DNA of 64,000 nucleotides from an uncultured Collinsella sp. (GCA_902470065.1 CABRFA010000006.1:1-64000); one strand, 5' to 3'. Shown: positions 53,696 to 62,916, counted from the first letter of the stretch. Notes: generated from the letters alone by a model not told the origin. A program made the numbers and translations.

Positions 53696-54547
53696 TCATC
53701 TTTCCTGTTTCTCGATGTAGTTTTGCTTAATGACATGCGTCGCCCGTTCGTAGTCGCTGGCAACGTAAGCAGCGTACAGGGCATCGACAACCATAAGCTG
53801 GGCCATACGCGAAGCCATGGCACCGCTGCGGACCAAGGGTTCACTCGCAGCGACGCCGAGCACGGCATCGGCCATGGTGGCAAGCTTGGATGATCCATCT
53901 ACTTTGGTAACGGCCACAACGGGACAGTTGTGACGTTGAGCCTCGGCGGTGCAGTCCAGCACCTCTTGGGTCAAGCCCGAGTAGCTAAAGGCGATTGCCA
54001 TATCGCCCTCATGCATGTTCTTGGCACATAAGAGCTGATCATGCCAGTCGTCGTACAGATGGCACTCTTTGTCGACACGCATGAGCTTTTGCGCCAGGTC
54101 GTGCGCGACCAAACGAGAGGCACCAATACCGAACAGATTGACCGCGCGTGCCCGCTTAAGACGGGCCGCGCATCGCTCCAAGACGGTGTAATCGAGCGTT
54201 CGCGCCGTCGCCTCGATCGTACGCACGTTGCTTTTCATCACCTTCCCCACGATACGTTCGACGCTGTCATCCATGGAGATGTCCTCGAGGGCTACGTCTT
54301 TCTTGTCACCTAAGAGCGCCAGCTCGGCAATCAGTTCGCGCTGGAACTCCTTGTAGCCCGCAAAACCCAAACGCTTGCAAAAGCGCAAAATGCTCGAGGG
54401 CGAGGAGAACGTGACATCGGCAAGACCGCGGACGGACAGCCCGACCACCTCGTGCGGATGAGCGCTTACATATGCGATGACATTGCGTTCCGCCGGGCTC
54501 GCGCTGAGCTCACGCTCGCGAAGCCGCAAAAGCAATCCGTTTGCCAT
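53696..54547 (-). CDS. murR: RpiR family repressor of MurNAc catabolism
   Basis: A 283-aa regulator with an N-terminal HTH (ASPAERNVIAYVSAHPHEVV, FSSPSSILRFCKRLGFAGY) and a C-terminal SIS sugar-phosphate domain (NLFGIGASRLVAHDLAQKL, AIAFSYSGLTQEVLDC). MurNAc-6P is the expected inducer, by analogy with E. coli MurR. ATG at 54547 follows GGAGG by 8 bases; the GTG three codons before is too close. First gene of the mur operon and therefore probably self-controlled. Confidence 0.9.
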   Translation of the reverse strand: MANGLLLRLRERELSASPAERNVIAYVSAHPHEVVGLSVRGLADVTFSSPSSILRFCKRLGFAGYKEFQRELIAELALLGDKKDVALEDISMDDSVERIVGKVMKSNVRTIEATARTLDYTVLERCAARLKRARAVNLFGIGASRLVAHDLAQKLMRVDKECHLYDDWHDQLLCAKNMHEGDMAIAFSYSGLTQEVLDCTAEAQRHNCPVVAVTKVDGSSKLATMADAVLGVAASEPLVRSGAMASRMAQLMVVDALYAAYVASDYERATHVIKQNYIEKQER

Positions 54548-54592
54548 CTCAAACACCTCCGTTGAGAAGAATTAAAGACCAACGAACGATTC

Positions 54593-54621
54593 GTACCGGA
54601 TACAAACAGCTTTTGCGGTAC
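54593..54621 (-). promoter_or_regulatory. Possible MurR operator
   Basis: GTACCGGA...TGCGGTAC, 6-bp arms around a 17-base centre, 45 bp before murR. Location fits, but RpiR-family sites vary and the pattern is short. Confidence 0.25.
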
Positions 54622-54646
54622 ATTGTGCCGCATCGTGGCGCACAAA

Positions 54647-54670
54647 GGGCGAGCGTTCTACCGCTCGCCC
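54647..54670 (-). terminator. Terminator after the VanZ-like gene
   Basis: GGGCGAGCG / CGCTCGCCC stem with a 6-base loop, followed by TTTG on the minus strand, 80 bp past the stop. Confidence 0.7.
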
Positions 54671-54751
54671 CTCAAATCCGACCGCTCGGAAATACGCGCG
54701 ACACAAAATAATTCAACAAGGTCGCATTATCAGAAACGGGTTTGTTACCGG

Positions 54752-55333
54752 CTAGCGCCTCGCATGGGCGCCGATCGGCCGAGTCGCATGGCGCACCAAC
54801 GCCGCTGCCAGCAATACCAACAGCATGGCGGCGACATAGCCCGCAGCATCGAATCCTAAATCGATAACGTCGAAATGCCTGCCGGGAACAAAAATCTTAT
54901 GTACCTGATCGCCAACGGAGCAGGCGGCGCAAAAGAGCAATACGGGCACGCAACGGGAGCATACGCTCCACGGACGCCTGGAAAAGCAAACCACGACCAC
55001 CGAGGCGAACAATCCGACGAAGAAAAACTCTACGGTATGGGCAACGCGACGGACGTTCGCGCCCACCCACATGCGAATGGAAGCAAGTCGGCCAGACCGG
55101 ACATTCGAGGCAGCCGAATCGGTGCCCCCGGTCATTCCGTTCTCCGTCTGGGCTTCACCCGTGGCATCGACAGCCTGAACGCCCGTAGCCTGGCCCTCCA
55201 CCACACGCGCGGTGGACTCGCTCAGCAACGACGTCTCCATCGCATTTTGCTCCGTCAGCACCCAGATGCCCGCCAGCGTTGCAGCGAACAGAACGACCGC
55301 GGTCCATCCGATTATCTGTTTTACGCGCGCCAA
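54752..55333 (-). CDS. VanZ-like membrane protein
   Basis: A 193-aa protein of the VanZ family (teicoplanin-resistance-linked in Tn1546, otherwise a widespread unknown membrane protein). The family motif SVGDQVHKIFVPGRHFDVID is present, with about four helices and an unusual Ser/Thr/Gly/Ala-rich extracytoplasmic insert (about 45-85). TTG at 55333 is favoured by GGAGG 7 bases upstream. A serine recombinase gene lies 104 bp upstream, which echoes the transposon context of the founding member. Confidence 0.78.
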   Translation of the reverse strand: MARVKQIIGWTAVVLFAATLAGIWVLTEQNAMETSLLSESTARVVEGQATGVQAVDATGEAQTENGMTGGTDSAASNVRSGRLASIRMWVGANVRRVAHTVEFFFVGLFASVVVVCFSRRPWSVCSRCVPVLLFCAACSVGDQVHKIFVPGRHFDVIDLGFDAAGYVAAMLLVLLAAALVRHATRPIGAHARR

Positions 55334-55437
55334 GGGCCAACCTCCTTTTTTGAATATCAGCGAGTGTAGCCCCAAATGGCATCGTTACCGTATCAAAATT
55401 TGAATCGCAACAGGAAGCGACAAAGCGACGCAAACCC

Positions 55438-56043
55438 CTACCCCGCCTCGCGCATCCAGCGATCGAACGTCCCCACGCACACGCCCAGGCACTTTGCTGC
55501 CTGGCTGCGGGTAATATCGCCTGCCTCATAGCTATCGCGCACCAGCTCAAACTGAGGAGGGCACGGCTTGCGAGGTCGACCGAAACGGACCCCTCGCGCC
55601 CGCGCCGCTGCAATTCCCTCCGCTTGGCGCCGATGGATATTCTCGCGCTCCACCTGCGCCACGTAGCTCAGCAGTTGCAGCACAATATCGGCAATCAGGA
55701 CGTTGGTCACATCCGGCGCGCCGCTGGCCCTAGCGCGCGTGTCAAGCAATGGCATGTCCAACACCACAATGGCAACCCCGAGCTCCTTGGTAATGCGTCG
55801 CCATTCCTCAAGAATCTCGGAGTAATTACGGCCAAGTCGGTCGATAGAAAGCACCACCAGCACGTCCCCGTCTCCCAGGACGTGCAGCAGCTCGCGATAA
55901 CGCGGTCGATCGAAGTCCTTGCCGCTCGCATGGTCGGCATAAATATTCGCCGAGCCCACGCCATAGGCGCCCAGCGCATCCAGCTGCCGATTCAGGTTCT
56001 GATCGCGCGAACTCACCCGCGCATAACCGTACACCGTCGCCAT
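55438..56043 (-). CDS. Serine recombinase/resolvase
   Basis: A 201-aa resolvase-type site-specific recombinase. The catalytic Ser11 is in GYARVSSRDQ; the DRLGRNYSEI and C-terminal helix-turn-helix (ITRSQAAKCLGVCVGTFDRW) are intact. Tn3-type resolvases and invertases have this length and layout. No transposase is seen nearby. A set of inverted repeats at 56063-56100 stands 20 bp upstream, where res or self-regulatory sites usually are. A likely remnant of, or passenger from, a mobile element. Confidence 0.9.
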   Translation of the reverse strand: MATVYGYARVSSRDQNLNRQLDALGAYGVGSANIYADHASGKDFDRPRYRELLHVLGDGDVLVVLSIDRLGRNYSEILEEWRRITKELGVAIVVLDMPLLDTRARASGAPDVTNVLIADIVLQLLSYVAQVERENIHRRQAEGIAAARARGVRFGRPRKPCPPQFELVRDSYEAGDITRSQAAKCLGVCVGTFDRWMREAG

Positions 56044-56062
56044 CTCATCCCCGCTTTCTTGT

Positions 56063-56100
56063 AAACCTGCCAAAAGGGACAGGTTTATTTTGGTAGGTTT
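56063..56100. repeat. Inverted repeats upstream of the resolvase gene
   Basis: Overlapping palindromes: ACCTGCCAAAA with TTTTGGTAGGT, and AAACCTG with CAGGTTT. Arrangement fits a recombinase binding site, unproven. Confidence 0.5.
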
Positions 56101-56165
56101 TACCTCTCAAATAGCAGGTAAGCGGGCGGCCGAGCAGACGGCAAGGTAGCCATGATTCAAATGCG

Positions 56166-56190
56166 AAGGGCGGTCCCGAAAGGCCGCCCT
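56166..56190 (-). terminator. Hairpin after the RNase R gene
   Basis: AGGGCGGCC / GGACCGCCCT hairpin 30 bp past the rnr stop; no long U-run, so only probable. Confidence 0.5.
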
Positions 56191-56219
56191 CCGCTCCCCC
56201 ACCATGAGTCGGGATTTGG

Positions 56220-58355
56220 CTAATGGATAAGCTTAAAGTCCAAGTGCCCACGCGTGGTATTGACGCGCGAGACCTCGACAATCACGCGCTGACCCAGTTC
56301 ATAGCGAGTCCCCGTGTCGGCGCCCGTCAGCGTAAGCGCGTCCTCGTCAAACTCGAACCACTCGTTGCCCAGGCTCTTGATCGAAATCAAGCCTTCGACC
56401 TGCGTTAGGTCCAAGCGCACAAAGAGGCCCATGCTGCTAACCCACGAGACGGTTCCGGCATAGCGCTCGCCCAGACGGTCCTCATAGTACTGGGCAATCT
56501 TGATCTTTTGCGTCGCATGGCTGGCGGCATCTGCCGCGCGCTCGGCATCGCTGCATGCGCGGCAGATCTGCGGCAGAATGCGTGGCAGCGACTCGCGCCC
56601 CTTGCCGATCAGCCGCGGCGTACGGACCAAGGCGTCCTTGCCGCCAAGCCGCTCATAGGCCAACTGCAGTTTGAGCACGCGGTGCACCACCAGATCGGGG
56701 TAGCGGCGGATGGGACTCGTAAAGTGACAGTAGCACGGCGCGGCGAGCGCAAAGTGGCCCTCGTTGCGCGGCTTGTACAGCGCGCGCTGCATGCTGCGCA
56801 GAAGCAGCATGTTGACGAGCGGTGCGTTGGCCGTACCGGCGGCAGCATCAACTGCAGCCTGCAGCTCATCGGGACTCCCCAGGGCAATTCCGGCAGCACG
56901 GCGATCGTCGATGATGCCTAGCTGCGCCAGCGCAACGGCAGCACCGTGCAGGCTATCGGGGCTCGGATCCTCATGCACGCGATAGCAGGCCTCGATATCA
57001 CGGTCTGCCAGCCACTCTGCAACGCACTCGTTGGCGAGCAGCATGGCTTCCTCGATAAGCGACGTGGCACACGAACGCTCACGCGCCACAATCTGCACGG
57101 GTACTCCGTCCTCATCCAATAGAGCGCGAATCTCGGCCGTGTCAAAATCGACTGAGCCGCGGGCGCGACGAATACGACGGCGAAGTTCGGCGAGTTCGTT
57201 GGCGGCGACAAGGAAATCGCCGAGGTCGACGTTGTAGCCGCGGGCGGCCTCCTCGCACGCAAGACCGCGCTCAAGCGCTTCCTCGCGCGAGGCCTCAGCA
57301 GCCGCAACATCCTCGGCCGCACCCTCCAGCACCGAATACTCCACCGCGCCGGCACGTACCAGCAGCGCCTCGGCGCCGTCATAGTCCATACGCACACGCG
57401 AGCGAATCACGCTGGGATACGGATCGTAATGCCGCACGCGACCCTGCGCATCGAGCTCGATATCGACGGTAAACGCAAGACGGTCCTCGTCAGGGCGAAG
57501 CGAGCACAGGTCACAGGACAGGCGTTTGGGCAGCATGGGAAGCACGCGATCGGCCAGATACACCGATGTCGTACGATGGCGAGCCTCAAGATCGATATGC
57601 CCGTCCCAAGCCACATAGTGTGAAACGTCGGCGATATGCACACCCAGCTTGTAGCCACCCTCGGGCGTGCGCTCCAGCGAAATGGCGTCGTCAAAGTCGC
57701 GCGCGTCGACTGGGTCGATCGTGATGACAAAGCGGTCGCGCAGATCGCGGCGGAGCGGGTCCTTAAGCGCCGCGGACACATCGAGCGAAAGCCCCTCGGC
57801 CTCGTCCAGCGCGGCCTCGGGATAGCTATCGGTATAGCCGTAACGCGCCATCACATATTGAACGCCCAAATCGGGCGCGTCATCTCCGCCAATGCGGCGT
57901 TCGATCGTCACGGTACCCGATTCCAGGCGCGTCGGGTAGGTCAAAATGCGCGCGACAACAGCATCACCCGGGTGGACACCCAGACGATCCGCCGAGGTAT
58001 CCTCGGGCAGAATGAAGAAGTCGGCCTTCAGACGCGAATCGAGCGGCTCGATCACATCGAGCGGACCGGCGGTCTGGTACGTGCCCACCACGCTTATGGC
58101 TGCACGCTCAACCACGCTTTCGATCACGGCGCGCCGCTCACCGTGTGGGCTGTTCTTAATGCTCACGGCAACGGTATCGCCGTCCATGATCTCACGCTTG
58201 CCGCGACCCATGACCTTGTAGTCGCCGTTTTCGGTTACAACGTAGGCGCTATGCTCATGGAGCTGCACGCGCCCGGTCAGGCTCGGACGGCGTTCGCTGC
58301 GCACCGGCCCGCGCTTATTGCGAGCTCCACGCTTATGCTTGTTATTGCGCCCCAT
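56220..58355 (-). CDS. rnr: Ribonuclease R
   Basis: 3'-5' processive exoribonuclease of the RNB family, 711 aa. Cold-shock/OB N-terminus, then the RNB domain with the metal-binding ITIDPVDARDFDDAISL and LGVHIADVSHYV, LPKRLSCDLCSLRPDEDRLAF and the C-terminal S1 domain (AGTVSWVSSMGLFVRLD). The N-terminal 20 residues are Arg/Lys/Asn-rich. AGGAGG 4 bases before ATG at 58355. It is separated from ftsX by a good terminator. Confidence 0.95.
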   Translation of the reverse strand: MGRNNKHKRGARNKRGPVRSERRPSLTGRVQLHEHSAYVVTENGDYKVMGRGKREIMDGDTVAVSIKNSPHGERRAVIESVVERAAISVVGTYQTAGPLDVIEPLDSRLKADFFILPEDTSADRLGVHPGDAVVARILTYPTRLESGTVTIERRIGGDDAPDLGVQYVMARYGYTDSYPEAALDEAEGLSLDVSAALKDPLRRDLRDRFVITIDPVDARDFDDAISLERTPEGGYKLGVHIADVSHYVAWDGHIDLEARHRTTSVYLADRVLPMLPKRLSCDLCSLRPDEDRLAFTVDIELDAQGRVRHYDPYPSVIRSRVRMDYDGAEALLVRAGAVEYSVLEGAAEDVAAAEASREEALERGLACEEAARGYNVDLGDFLVAANELAELRRRIRRARGSVDFDTAEIRALLDEDGVPVQIVARERSCATSLIEEAMLLANECVAEWLADRDIEACYRVHEDPSPDSLHGAAVALAQLGIIDDRRAAGIALGSPDELQAAVDAAAGTANAPLVNMLLLRSMQRALYKPRNEGHFALAAPCYCHFTSPIRRYPDLVVHRVLKLQLAYERLGGKDALVRTPRLIGKGRESLPRILPQICRACSDAERAADAASHATQKIKIAQYYEDRLGERYAGTVSWVSSMGLFVRLDLTQVEGLISIKSLGNEWFEFDEDALTLTGADTGTRYELGQRVIVEVSRVNTTRGHLDFKLIH

Positions 58356-58432
58356 GGCGCCTCCTAACTATCGATTGCGAACTCCAAAGAGTCTACCCAA
58401 ATGATTCGCTTTCCTGCCGTCCCCTAGGGATC

Positions 58433-58466
58433 AAAAAACGGGCCGCCCCATAAGAGACGACCCGTT
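58433..58466 (-). terminator. Terminator of ftsEX
   Basis: Minus strand ACGGGTCGTC / GGCGGCCCGT with two G-U pairs followed by TTTTTT, 24 bp past the ftsX stop. Confidence 0.85.
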
Positions 58467-58490
58467 GGAAGGGGTGAATTCCAGGCATGC

Positions 58491-59411
58491 TTACACGCGC
58501 AGGTAGCGGCGCATGGCGATGGCAGAACCAAAGAGACCGATAATCACGCCGACCAGAATCAGCGCAGCATAGGTCACCAGGTAGTACTGCATCGGAAGGG
58601 CAAACGACATCCAGCCGATGCTCTCCTGCAGACGCGGGATCATCAGATTGCGCAGCAGCTCCAGAACGCCGATGGAAAGCAGCGAGCCCAAAATGGCCTG
58701 CAGCACGCCCTCGGTGATAAACGGGCCACGAATGAAGCCGTTGCTGGCGCCGACCAGACGCATAATCGCAATCTCACGACGACGCGCCGTGATGGACAGG
58801 CGAATCGTGTTGTTGATGAAGATGAATGCGATAAAGGTCAGAAGACCAACGAGCACCACGGCGGCGATGCGGATGTAGTTGGTCACCTGGAACAGGCGGC
58901 TCACTTCCTCCTGGCCGTACAGCACGCTCGCGTTGACGTCGCCGTCATCCGCGATCTTCTGGAAATCGGCATCCTTCTTGAGCTTCTTTGCCGTGCTCTC
59001 GACCTTGGACGGATCGTCCATCTCAATTGCAAACGAAGCCGGCAGCGGGTTCTGGCCATCGAGCGCGCTCATGGTGGCATCGGCGTTGCCCGACATCTTG
59101 CTCGTATACTCGGCCAGCGCGTCGTCCTTGTCCTTATAGGTCACGGACTTGACGTTATTCCACGTCTTAAGCTCGGCCTCAAAAGCCTGAACATCGGCCT
59201 GATCGGCATCATCACTAATGAACGCGTTGATGACAACCTGATCCTCGACGGTGCCGATCACGGAGTTCAGCATCGCGGAGCCCATGATGAACAGGCCGAT
59301 GATAAACAGCGAAAGAAAGATCGTGATGACGGCGCCGAGCGAGGTAGTCCAGTTACGGAAGAAGTGGCTGATTGCCTCTTTGAAGGAGTAGCCCACGTTA
59401 GTTGGTGCCAT
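58491..59411 (-). CDS. ftsX: Cell division ABC transporter permease FtsX
   Basis: Membrane half of the FtsEX complex that activates peptidoglycan hydrolases at the septum. 306 aa: one N-terminal helix (VITIFLSLFIIGLFIMG), an extracellular domain of about 120 residues, then three helices. YIRIAAVVLVGLLTFIAFIF and the FtsX-domain MRLVGASNGFIRGPFITEG are typical. Its ATG lies 14 bases inside ftsE, so the two are translationally coupled. Confidence 0.92.
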   Translation of the reverse strand: MAPTNVGYSFKEAISHFFRNWTTSLGAVITIFLSLFIIGLFIMGSAMLNSVIGTVEDQVVINAFISDDADQADVQAFEAELKTWNNVKSVTYKDKDDALAEYTSKMSGNADATMSALDGQNPLPASFAIEMDDPSKVESTAKKLKKDADFQKIADDGDVNASVLYGQEEVSRLFQVTNYIRIAAVVLVGLLTFIAFIFINNTIRLSITARRREIAIMRLVGASNGFIRGPFITEGVLQAILGSLLSIGVLELLRNLMIPRLQESIGWMSFALPMQYYLVTYAALILVGVIIGLFGSAIAMRRYLRV

Positions 59412-60618
59412 AGTTGCCGTAACCTCCCCTCTCCTGGTCGCGGATAACGTGGCCGCCCTCGAGGGCGATCACGCGACGGTGCATGCTATCGACCATCTCG
59501 CGGTCGTGCGTGGCGACGATCACGGTGGTGCCAGTGCGGTTAATACGCTCGAGCAGCTTCATGATGCCCAGCGAGATCGCCGGGTCGAGGTTGCCCGTCG
59601 GCTCGTCGCAGATCAGCAGCGGCGGACGGTTGACCATAGCGCGGGCGACGGCAACGCGCTGCTGCTCGCCACCGGAAAGCTGGTCGGGCAGCGAGTCCAT
59701 CTGATCGGCCAGGCCGACCAGACGCAGCACCTCGGGCACCTGGCTGCGAATGACGCCCTTGGGCTTGCCGATGCACTGCAGGGCAAACGCCACGTTTTCG
59801 TAGGCGGTCTTTTGCGGCAGAAGCTTAAAGTCCTGGAACACGGCGCCAATCTGGCGGCGCAGGAACGGAACCTTGCGGTTCTTGATCTTCATGAGGTCCT
59901 GACCGGCAACCAGGATGCGGCCGCTCGTCGGCTTGACGTCACGGTTGAGCGTCGACAGCAGCGTGGTCTTACCCGAGCCGGAGTGACCGACCAAGAAGAC
60001 GAACTCGCCAGGATAGATCTCGATGTTGATGTCGTCGAGTGCGGGCTTGTTGGGCTGTGCCGGATAGATCTTGGTGACATGCTCCATAAGGATGACGGGC
60101 TCGACACCGGCCTGCTTGGCCATCTTCTTGCGGCTGGCCTGCGGATCGATGGGCGCAAACACCGACGTAAAATCGGGGTTGTTGAGCGCGTTATCGAGGC
60201 TTGCGACCTCGGCGGCCTGATCGCTCTCGACCACCGGGGCAGCAGGCTGCGTGGGGTCGGGAATAGCGGCAAAGAGACCGGACTGCGCAGGCTGAGGAGC
60301 CGGCGTCGCAGGGGCCATGGGGTCGGGAATGCCGGCCATGGTAGGCTGCGACGTGGCGGCGCCAGCCTGAGGCTGCTCCACGCGAGCGGTCACGGCCTGA
60401 ACGGGCTCAAAACCCGCCGCGCCGGAAAGCGCGACATCGCTGGTTGGATTGTAGGCAAAGGGATCGGATGCCGGCTGTGCCTGATCTGCCGGCTGAGCGG
60501 GGGCCTGAGCAACAGGCTGGCCCTCTGAATCCGGAGTGGCGAAACGACTGCCCTGGACGCCTGCCTGCGTCTTGGGGGCATCATCGCCCGCACCGGAGGT
60601 ACGGAAGTGGTTACCCAC
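59398..60618 (-). CDS. ftsE: Cell division ATPase FtsE with a long N-terminal extension
   Basis: 406 aa against about 225-230 for typical FtsE. The ATPase begins near residue 174 (VILMEHVTKIYP) and has Walker A GHSGSGKTT (211-219), Q-loop FQDFKLLPQ, LSGGEQQRVAVARA, LLICDEPTGNLDP and ATHDREM. Residues 1-170 are Pro/Ala/Gln-rich low-complexity sequence ending with an Arg/Lys stretch. The extension is supported by GTG 60618 with AGGAG five bases before it, while no ribosome site is seen at the internal start. Operon ftsE-ftsX. Confidence 0.9.
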   Translation of the reverse strand: MGNHFRTSGAGDDAPKTQAGVQGSRFATPDSEGQPVAQAPAQPADQAQPASDPFAYNPTSDVALSGAAGFEPVQAVTARVEQPQAGAATSQPTMAGIPDPMAPATPAPQPAQSGLFAAIPDPTQPAAPVVESDQAAEVASLDNALNNPDFTSVFAPIDPQASRKKMAKQAGVEPVILMEHVTKIYPAQPNKPALDDINIEIYPGEFVFLVGHSGSGKTTLLSTLNRDVKPTSGRILVAGQDLMKIKNRKVPFLRRQIGAVFQDFKLLPQKTAYENVAFALQCIGKPKGVIRSQVPEVLRLVGLADQMDSLPDQLSGGEQQRVAVARAMVNRPPLLICDEPTGNLDPAISLGIMKLLERINRTGTTVIVATHDREMVDSMHRRVIALEGGHVIRDQERGGYGNYGTN

Positions 60619-60721
60619 TGGTGCTCCTTATCGTCGTGCGTTTAAACTACATGAGCGCTTTGTATTTTAGCAGCATTAGCTTTGCTGCACATAAGAAGCA
60701 TGGCCGTGTTTGGGTCCCTCC

Positions 60722-60844
60722 GGCCGGACACAGGGTTACTTTCCAAATCGTCCTCGGACATGTCGGAGCCTCCGCTGCGCACTACGTGCGGCGGGGGCTC
60801 CTCCGTCCTGCGGAAAGATATGGAAAGTAACCCTGTGTCCGGCC
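60722..60844. repeat. Family F long palindromic element, copy F2
   Basis: Outer arms GGCCGGACACAGGGTTACTT and AAGTAACCCTGTGTCCGGCC pair perfectly. The inner core of about 75 bp is the reverse complement of the core at 1365-1494 (for example GTCCTCGGACATGTCGGAGCC), with a few base changes. The outer arms are unrelated to those of F1. Confidence 0.85.
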
Positions 60845-60973
60845 TGCGATAACTAAGGGGTCGCCGCGTTTATCTTGGGGTGCTGCATATACAAAGCTGG
60901 AAGGGTCTGAATTGCGCTTTGTCGATATATGCCCTTTTCCCTGATGGGACCGTGCTTGAGGGGCGTCTTCATG

Positions 60974-61039
60974 AGTTGCGGTGAAATAGGGACTGTTGAG
61001 CCTTTAAGCTGGCAAAACAGTCCTTATTTCACCGCAACT
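60974..61039. repeat. Family A palindromic repeat, copy A4
   Basis: Arms AGTTGCGGTGAAATAGGGAC and GTCCTTATTTCACCGCAACT, loop with AGCCTTTAAGC. One mismatch from A1 in the 3' arm. Confidence 0.87.
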
Positions 61040-61043
61040 GAAA

Positions 61044-61072
61044 CAGGGGCGCTCTCCAAGAGAGCGCCCCTG
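61044..61072 (-). terminator. Terminator after the transketolase operon
   Basis: CAGGGGCGCTCT / AGAGCGCCCCTG, 5-base loop, followed by TTTC on the minus strand, 71 bp past the stop. Confidence 0.75.
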
Positions 61073-61142
61073 CCGGGTTTCCATAGTACTGGCGAAACAG
61101 TTTTATAGTTCTGACGAAGCAGTCCATGAAATCCGTCTTGCC

Positions 61143-62084
61143 TTATGCCAAGAACTCCTTGGTGGTCGCCACGATGTTGGCGGCGTCCAGGCCATACTTG
61201 TGCAAGAGCTCGGCACCCGGGCCAGACTCACCGAAGGTGTCGTTGACGCCGATCTTCTTGAGCGACGTCGGGCACTGCTCGCACAGGACGTCGGCAACGG
61301 CGCTGCCCAGGCCACCGATCACAGAGTGCTCCTCGACGGTCACGACGTGACCGGTCTTGGTGGCGCTCTTGACGATCAGGTCGGCATCGATGGGCTTGAT
61401 GGTGTGCATGTTGATGACCTCGGCGTCGATGCCCTCGGCAGCGAGCTGCTCGGCGGCCTCGAGAGCCTCGCCGACCATCAGGCCGCAGGCAATGATGGTC
61501 ACATCGGCGCCCTCGCGCATGACAATGCCCTTACCCAACTCGAACTTGTAGGTCTCGGGGTCGTTGATAACCGGCGAGGCCAAACGAGCGAAGCGCATGT
61601 ACACCGGACCGTCGCACTCGTAGGCGGCGCGCGTCACGGCGCGGGCCTCGACGTCGTCGGCAGGAACGATCACAGTCATGCCAGGGATGACGCGCATCAG
61701 GGCGATATCCTCGCAGCACTGGTGTGTGGCGCCGTCCTCGCCCACCGAGATACCGGCGTGCGTGGCGCCAATCTTAACGTTGAGATGCGGATAGCCGATG
61801 GAGTTACGGACCTGCTCAAAAGCGCGGCCGGCGGCGAACATGGCAAAGGTGCTCGCAAAGGCAACGCGACCGGTGGTTGCGATACCGGCGGCGACGCCCA
61901 TCAGGTTGCTCTCGGCAATGCCCACATCGAAGAAGCGGTCGGGGCAGGCTGCCTTAAACTTGCCGGTCTGAGTGGCGGCGGCCAGATCGGCATCGAGGAC
62001 CACAAAGTCATCGTGCTCGTTGGCGAGCTCAACGAGGGCCTCGCCGTAGCTTACGCGCGTGGCGATTTTCTTGACGTCTGCCAT
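61143..62084 (-). CDS. Transketolase, C-terminal (pyrimidine-binding) subunit
   Basis: Second half of a split thiamine-diphosphate transketolase, 313 aa. Pyr domain FDVGIAESNLMGVAAGIA, then TFAMFAAGRAFEQVRNSIGY, THAGISVGEDGATHQ and the C-terminal transketolase domain EEHSVIGGLGSAVADVL. Together with the partner subunit it interconverts pentose, triose and hexose phosphates. ATG at 62084 follows AGAGGAG by 8 bases, 1 base after the N-subunit stop. Confidence 0.92.
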   Translation of the reverse strand: MADVKKIATRVSYGEALVELANEHDDFVVLDADLAAATQTGKFKAACPDRFFDVGIAESNLMGVAAGIATTGRVAFASTFAMFAAGRAFEQVRNSIGYPHLNVKIGATHAGISVGEDGATHQCCEDIALMRVIPGMTVIVPADDVEARAVTRAAYECDGPVYMRFARLASPVINDPETYKFELGKGIVMREGADVTIIACGLMVGEALEAAEQLAAEGIDAEVINMHTIKPIDADLIVKSATKTGHVVTVEEHSVIGGLGSAVADVLCEQCPTSLKKIGVNDTFGESGPGAELLHKYGLDAANIVATTKEFLA

Positions 62085-62085
62085 C

Positions 62086-62916
62086 CTAGAGCTCCTCTCC
62101 GGCGGCCGTGAGCTCTGCCATGGCCTGCTCAAACTGTTCATCGTTGGGGGCCTTACCGTGCCAACCCACCTGGTTCTCCATAAAGGAGACGCCCTTGCCC
62201 TTTGTGGTCTCGGCAATAATGGCGGTCGGCTGCCCCTTGGTGGCGCGAGCCTCGGCAAAGGCGGCGCGGATCTGGTCGAAGTCGTTGCCGTCGGCGAGCT
62301 CCACCACGTGGAACTTAAAGGCGCGGAACTTGTCTGCCAGCGGCATGGGGTCGTTGACCTCCTCGACGGGGCCGTCGATCTGCAGGCCGTTGTGGTCGAC
62401 GATCACGCAGAGGTTATCGAGCTGCTGGTTGCCGGCAAACATGGCGGCCTCCCAGACCTGGCCCTCCTCGCTCTCGCCATCGCCCAGCAGGGCGTACGTG
62501 CGGTAAGTATCGCCCCAGTGCTTGGCGGCAACGGCCATGCCCACGGCGGCGGAGATGCCCTGACCAAGCGAGCCGGTGGACATGTCGACGCCCGGGGTGT
62601 CGTTCATGTTGGGGTGACCCTGCAGGTGGCTGCCGATATGGCGCAGCGTCTCGAGGTCCTCCTTGGGGAAGAACCCGCGCTCGGCGAGCACGGCATACAG
62701 GCCCGGAGCGCAATGGCCCTTGGAGAGCACAAAACGGTCGCGATCGGCCTTGCGGGGATCGGCCGGGTCGACGTTCATTTCCTCAAAGTACAGATAGGTC
62801 ATGATGTCGGCAGCGCCGAGCGAACCGCCCGGATGGCCGGACTTGGCAGCGTGCACGCCGGTGACGATGCCCTTCCTTACCTCGTTGGCAACCTTTTTGA
62901 GCTCTTCGTCGCTCAT
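62086..62916 (-). CDS. Transketolase, N-terminal (ThDP-binding) subunit
   Basis: First half of the split transketolase, 276 aa. The ThDP/Mg motif is ALLGDGESEEGQVWEAAMFA with LCVIVDHN further on; SGHPGGSLGAADIMTYLYF and RFVLSKGHCAPGLYAVL are substrate-side motifs. Translationally coupled to the C-terminal subunit. This two-gene form is common in Coriobacteriia, clostridia and archaea, in contrast to the single 660-aa enzyme. Confidence 0.93.
   Translation of the reverse strand: MSDEELKKVANEVRKGIVTGVHAAKSGHPGGSLGAADIMTYLYFEEMNVDPADPRKADRDRFVLSKGHCAPGLYAVLAERGFFPKEDLETLRHIGSHLQGHPNMNDTPGVDMSTGSLGQGISAAVGMAVAAKHWGDTYRTYALLGDGESEEGQVWEAAMFAGNQQLDNLCVIVDHNGLQIDGPVEEVNDPMPLADKFRAFKFHVVELADGNDFDQIRAAFAEARATKGQPTAIIAETTKGKGVSFMENQVGWHGKAPNDEQFEQAMAELTAAGEEL

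Larger units (their letters stand above)
60619..61142. other. Gene-free spacer between ftsE and the transketolase genes
   Basis: 524 bp holding palindrome F2 (60722-60844), family A copy A4 (60974-61039) and the transketolase terminator (61044-61072). The ftsE promoter should lie between 60620 and 60720. No gene is seen. Confidence 0.5.
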
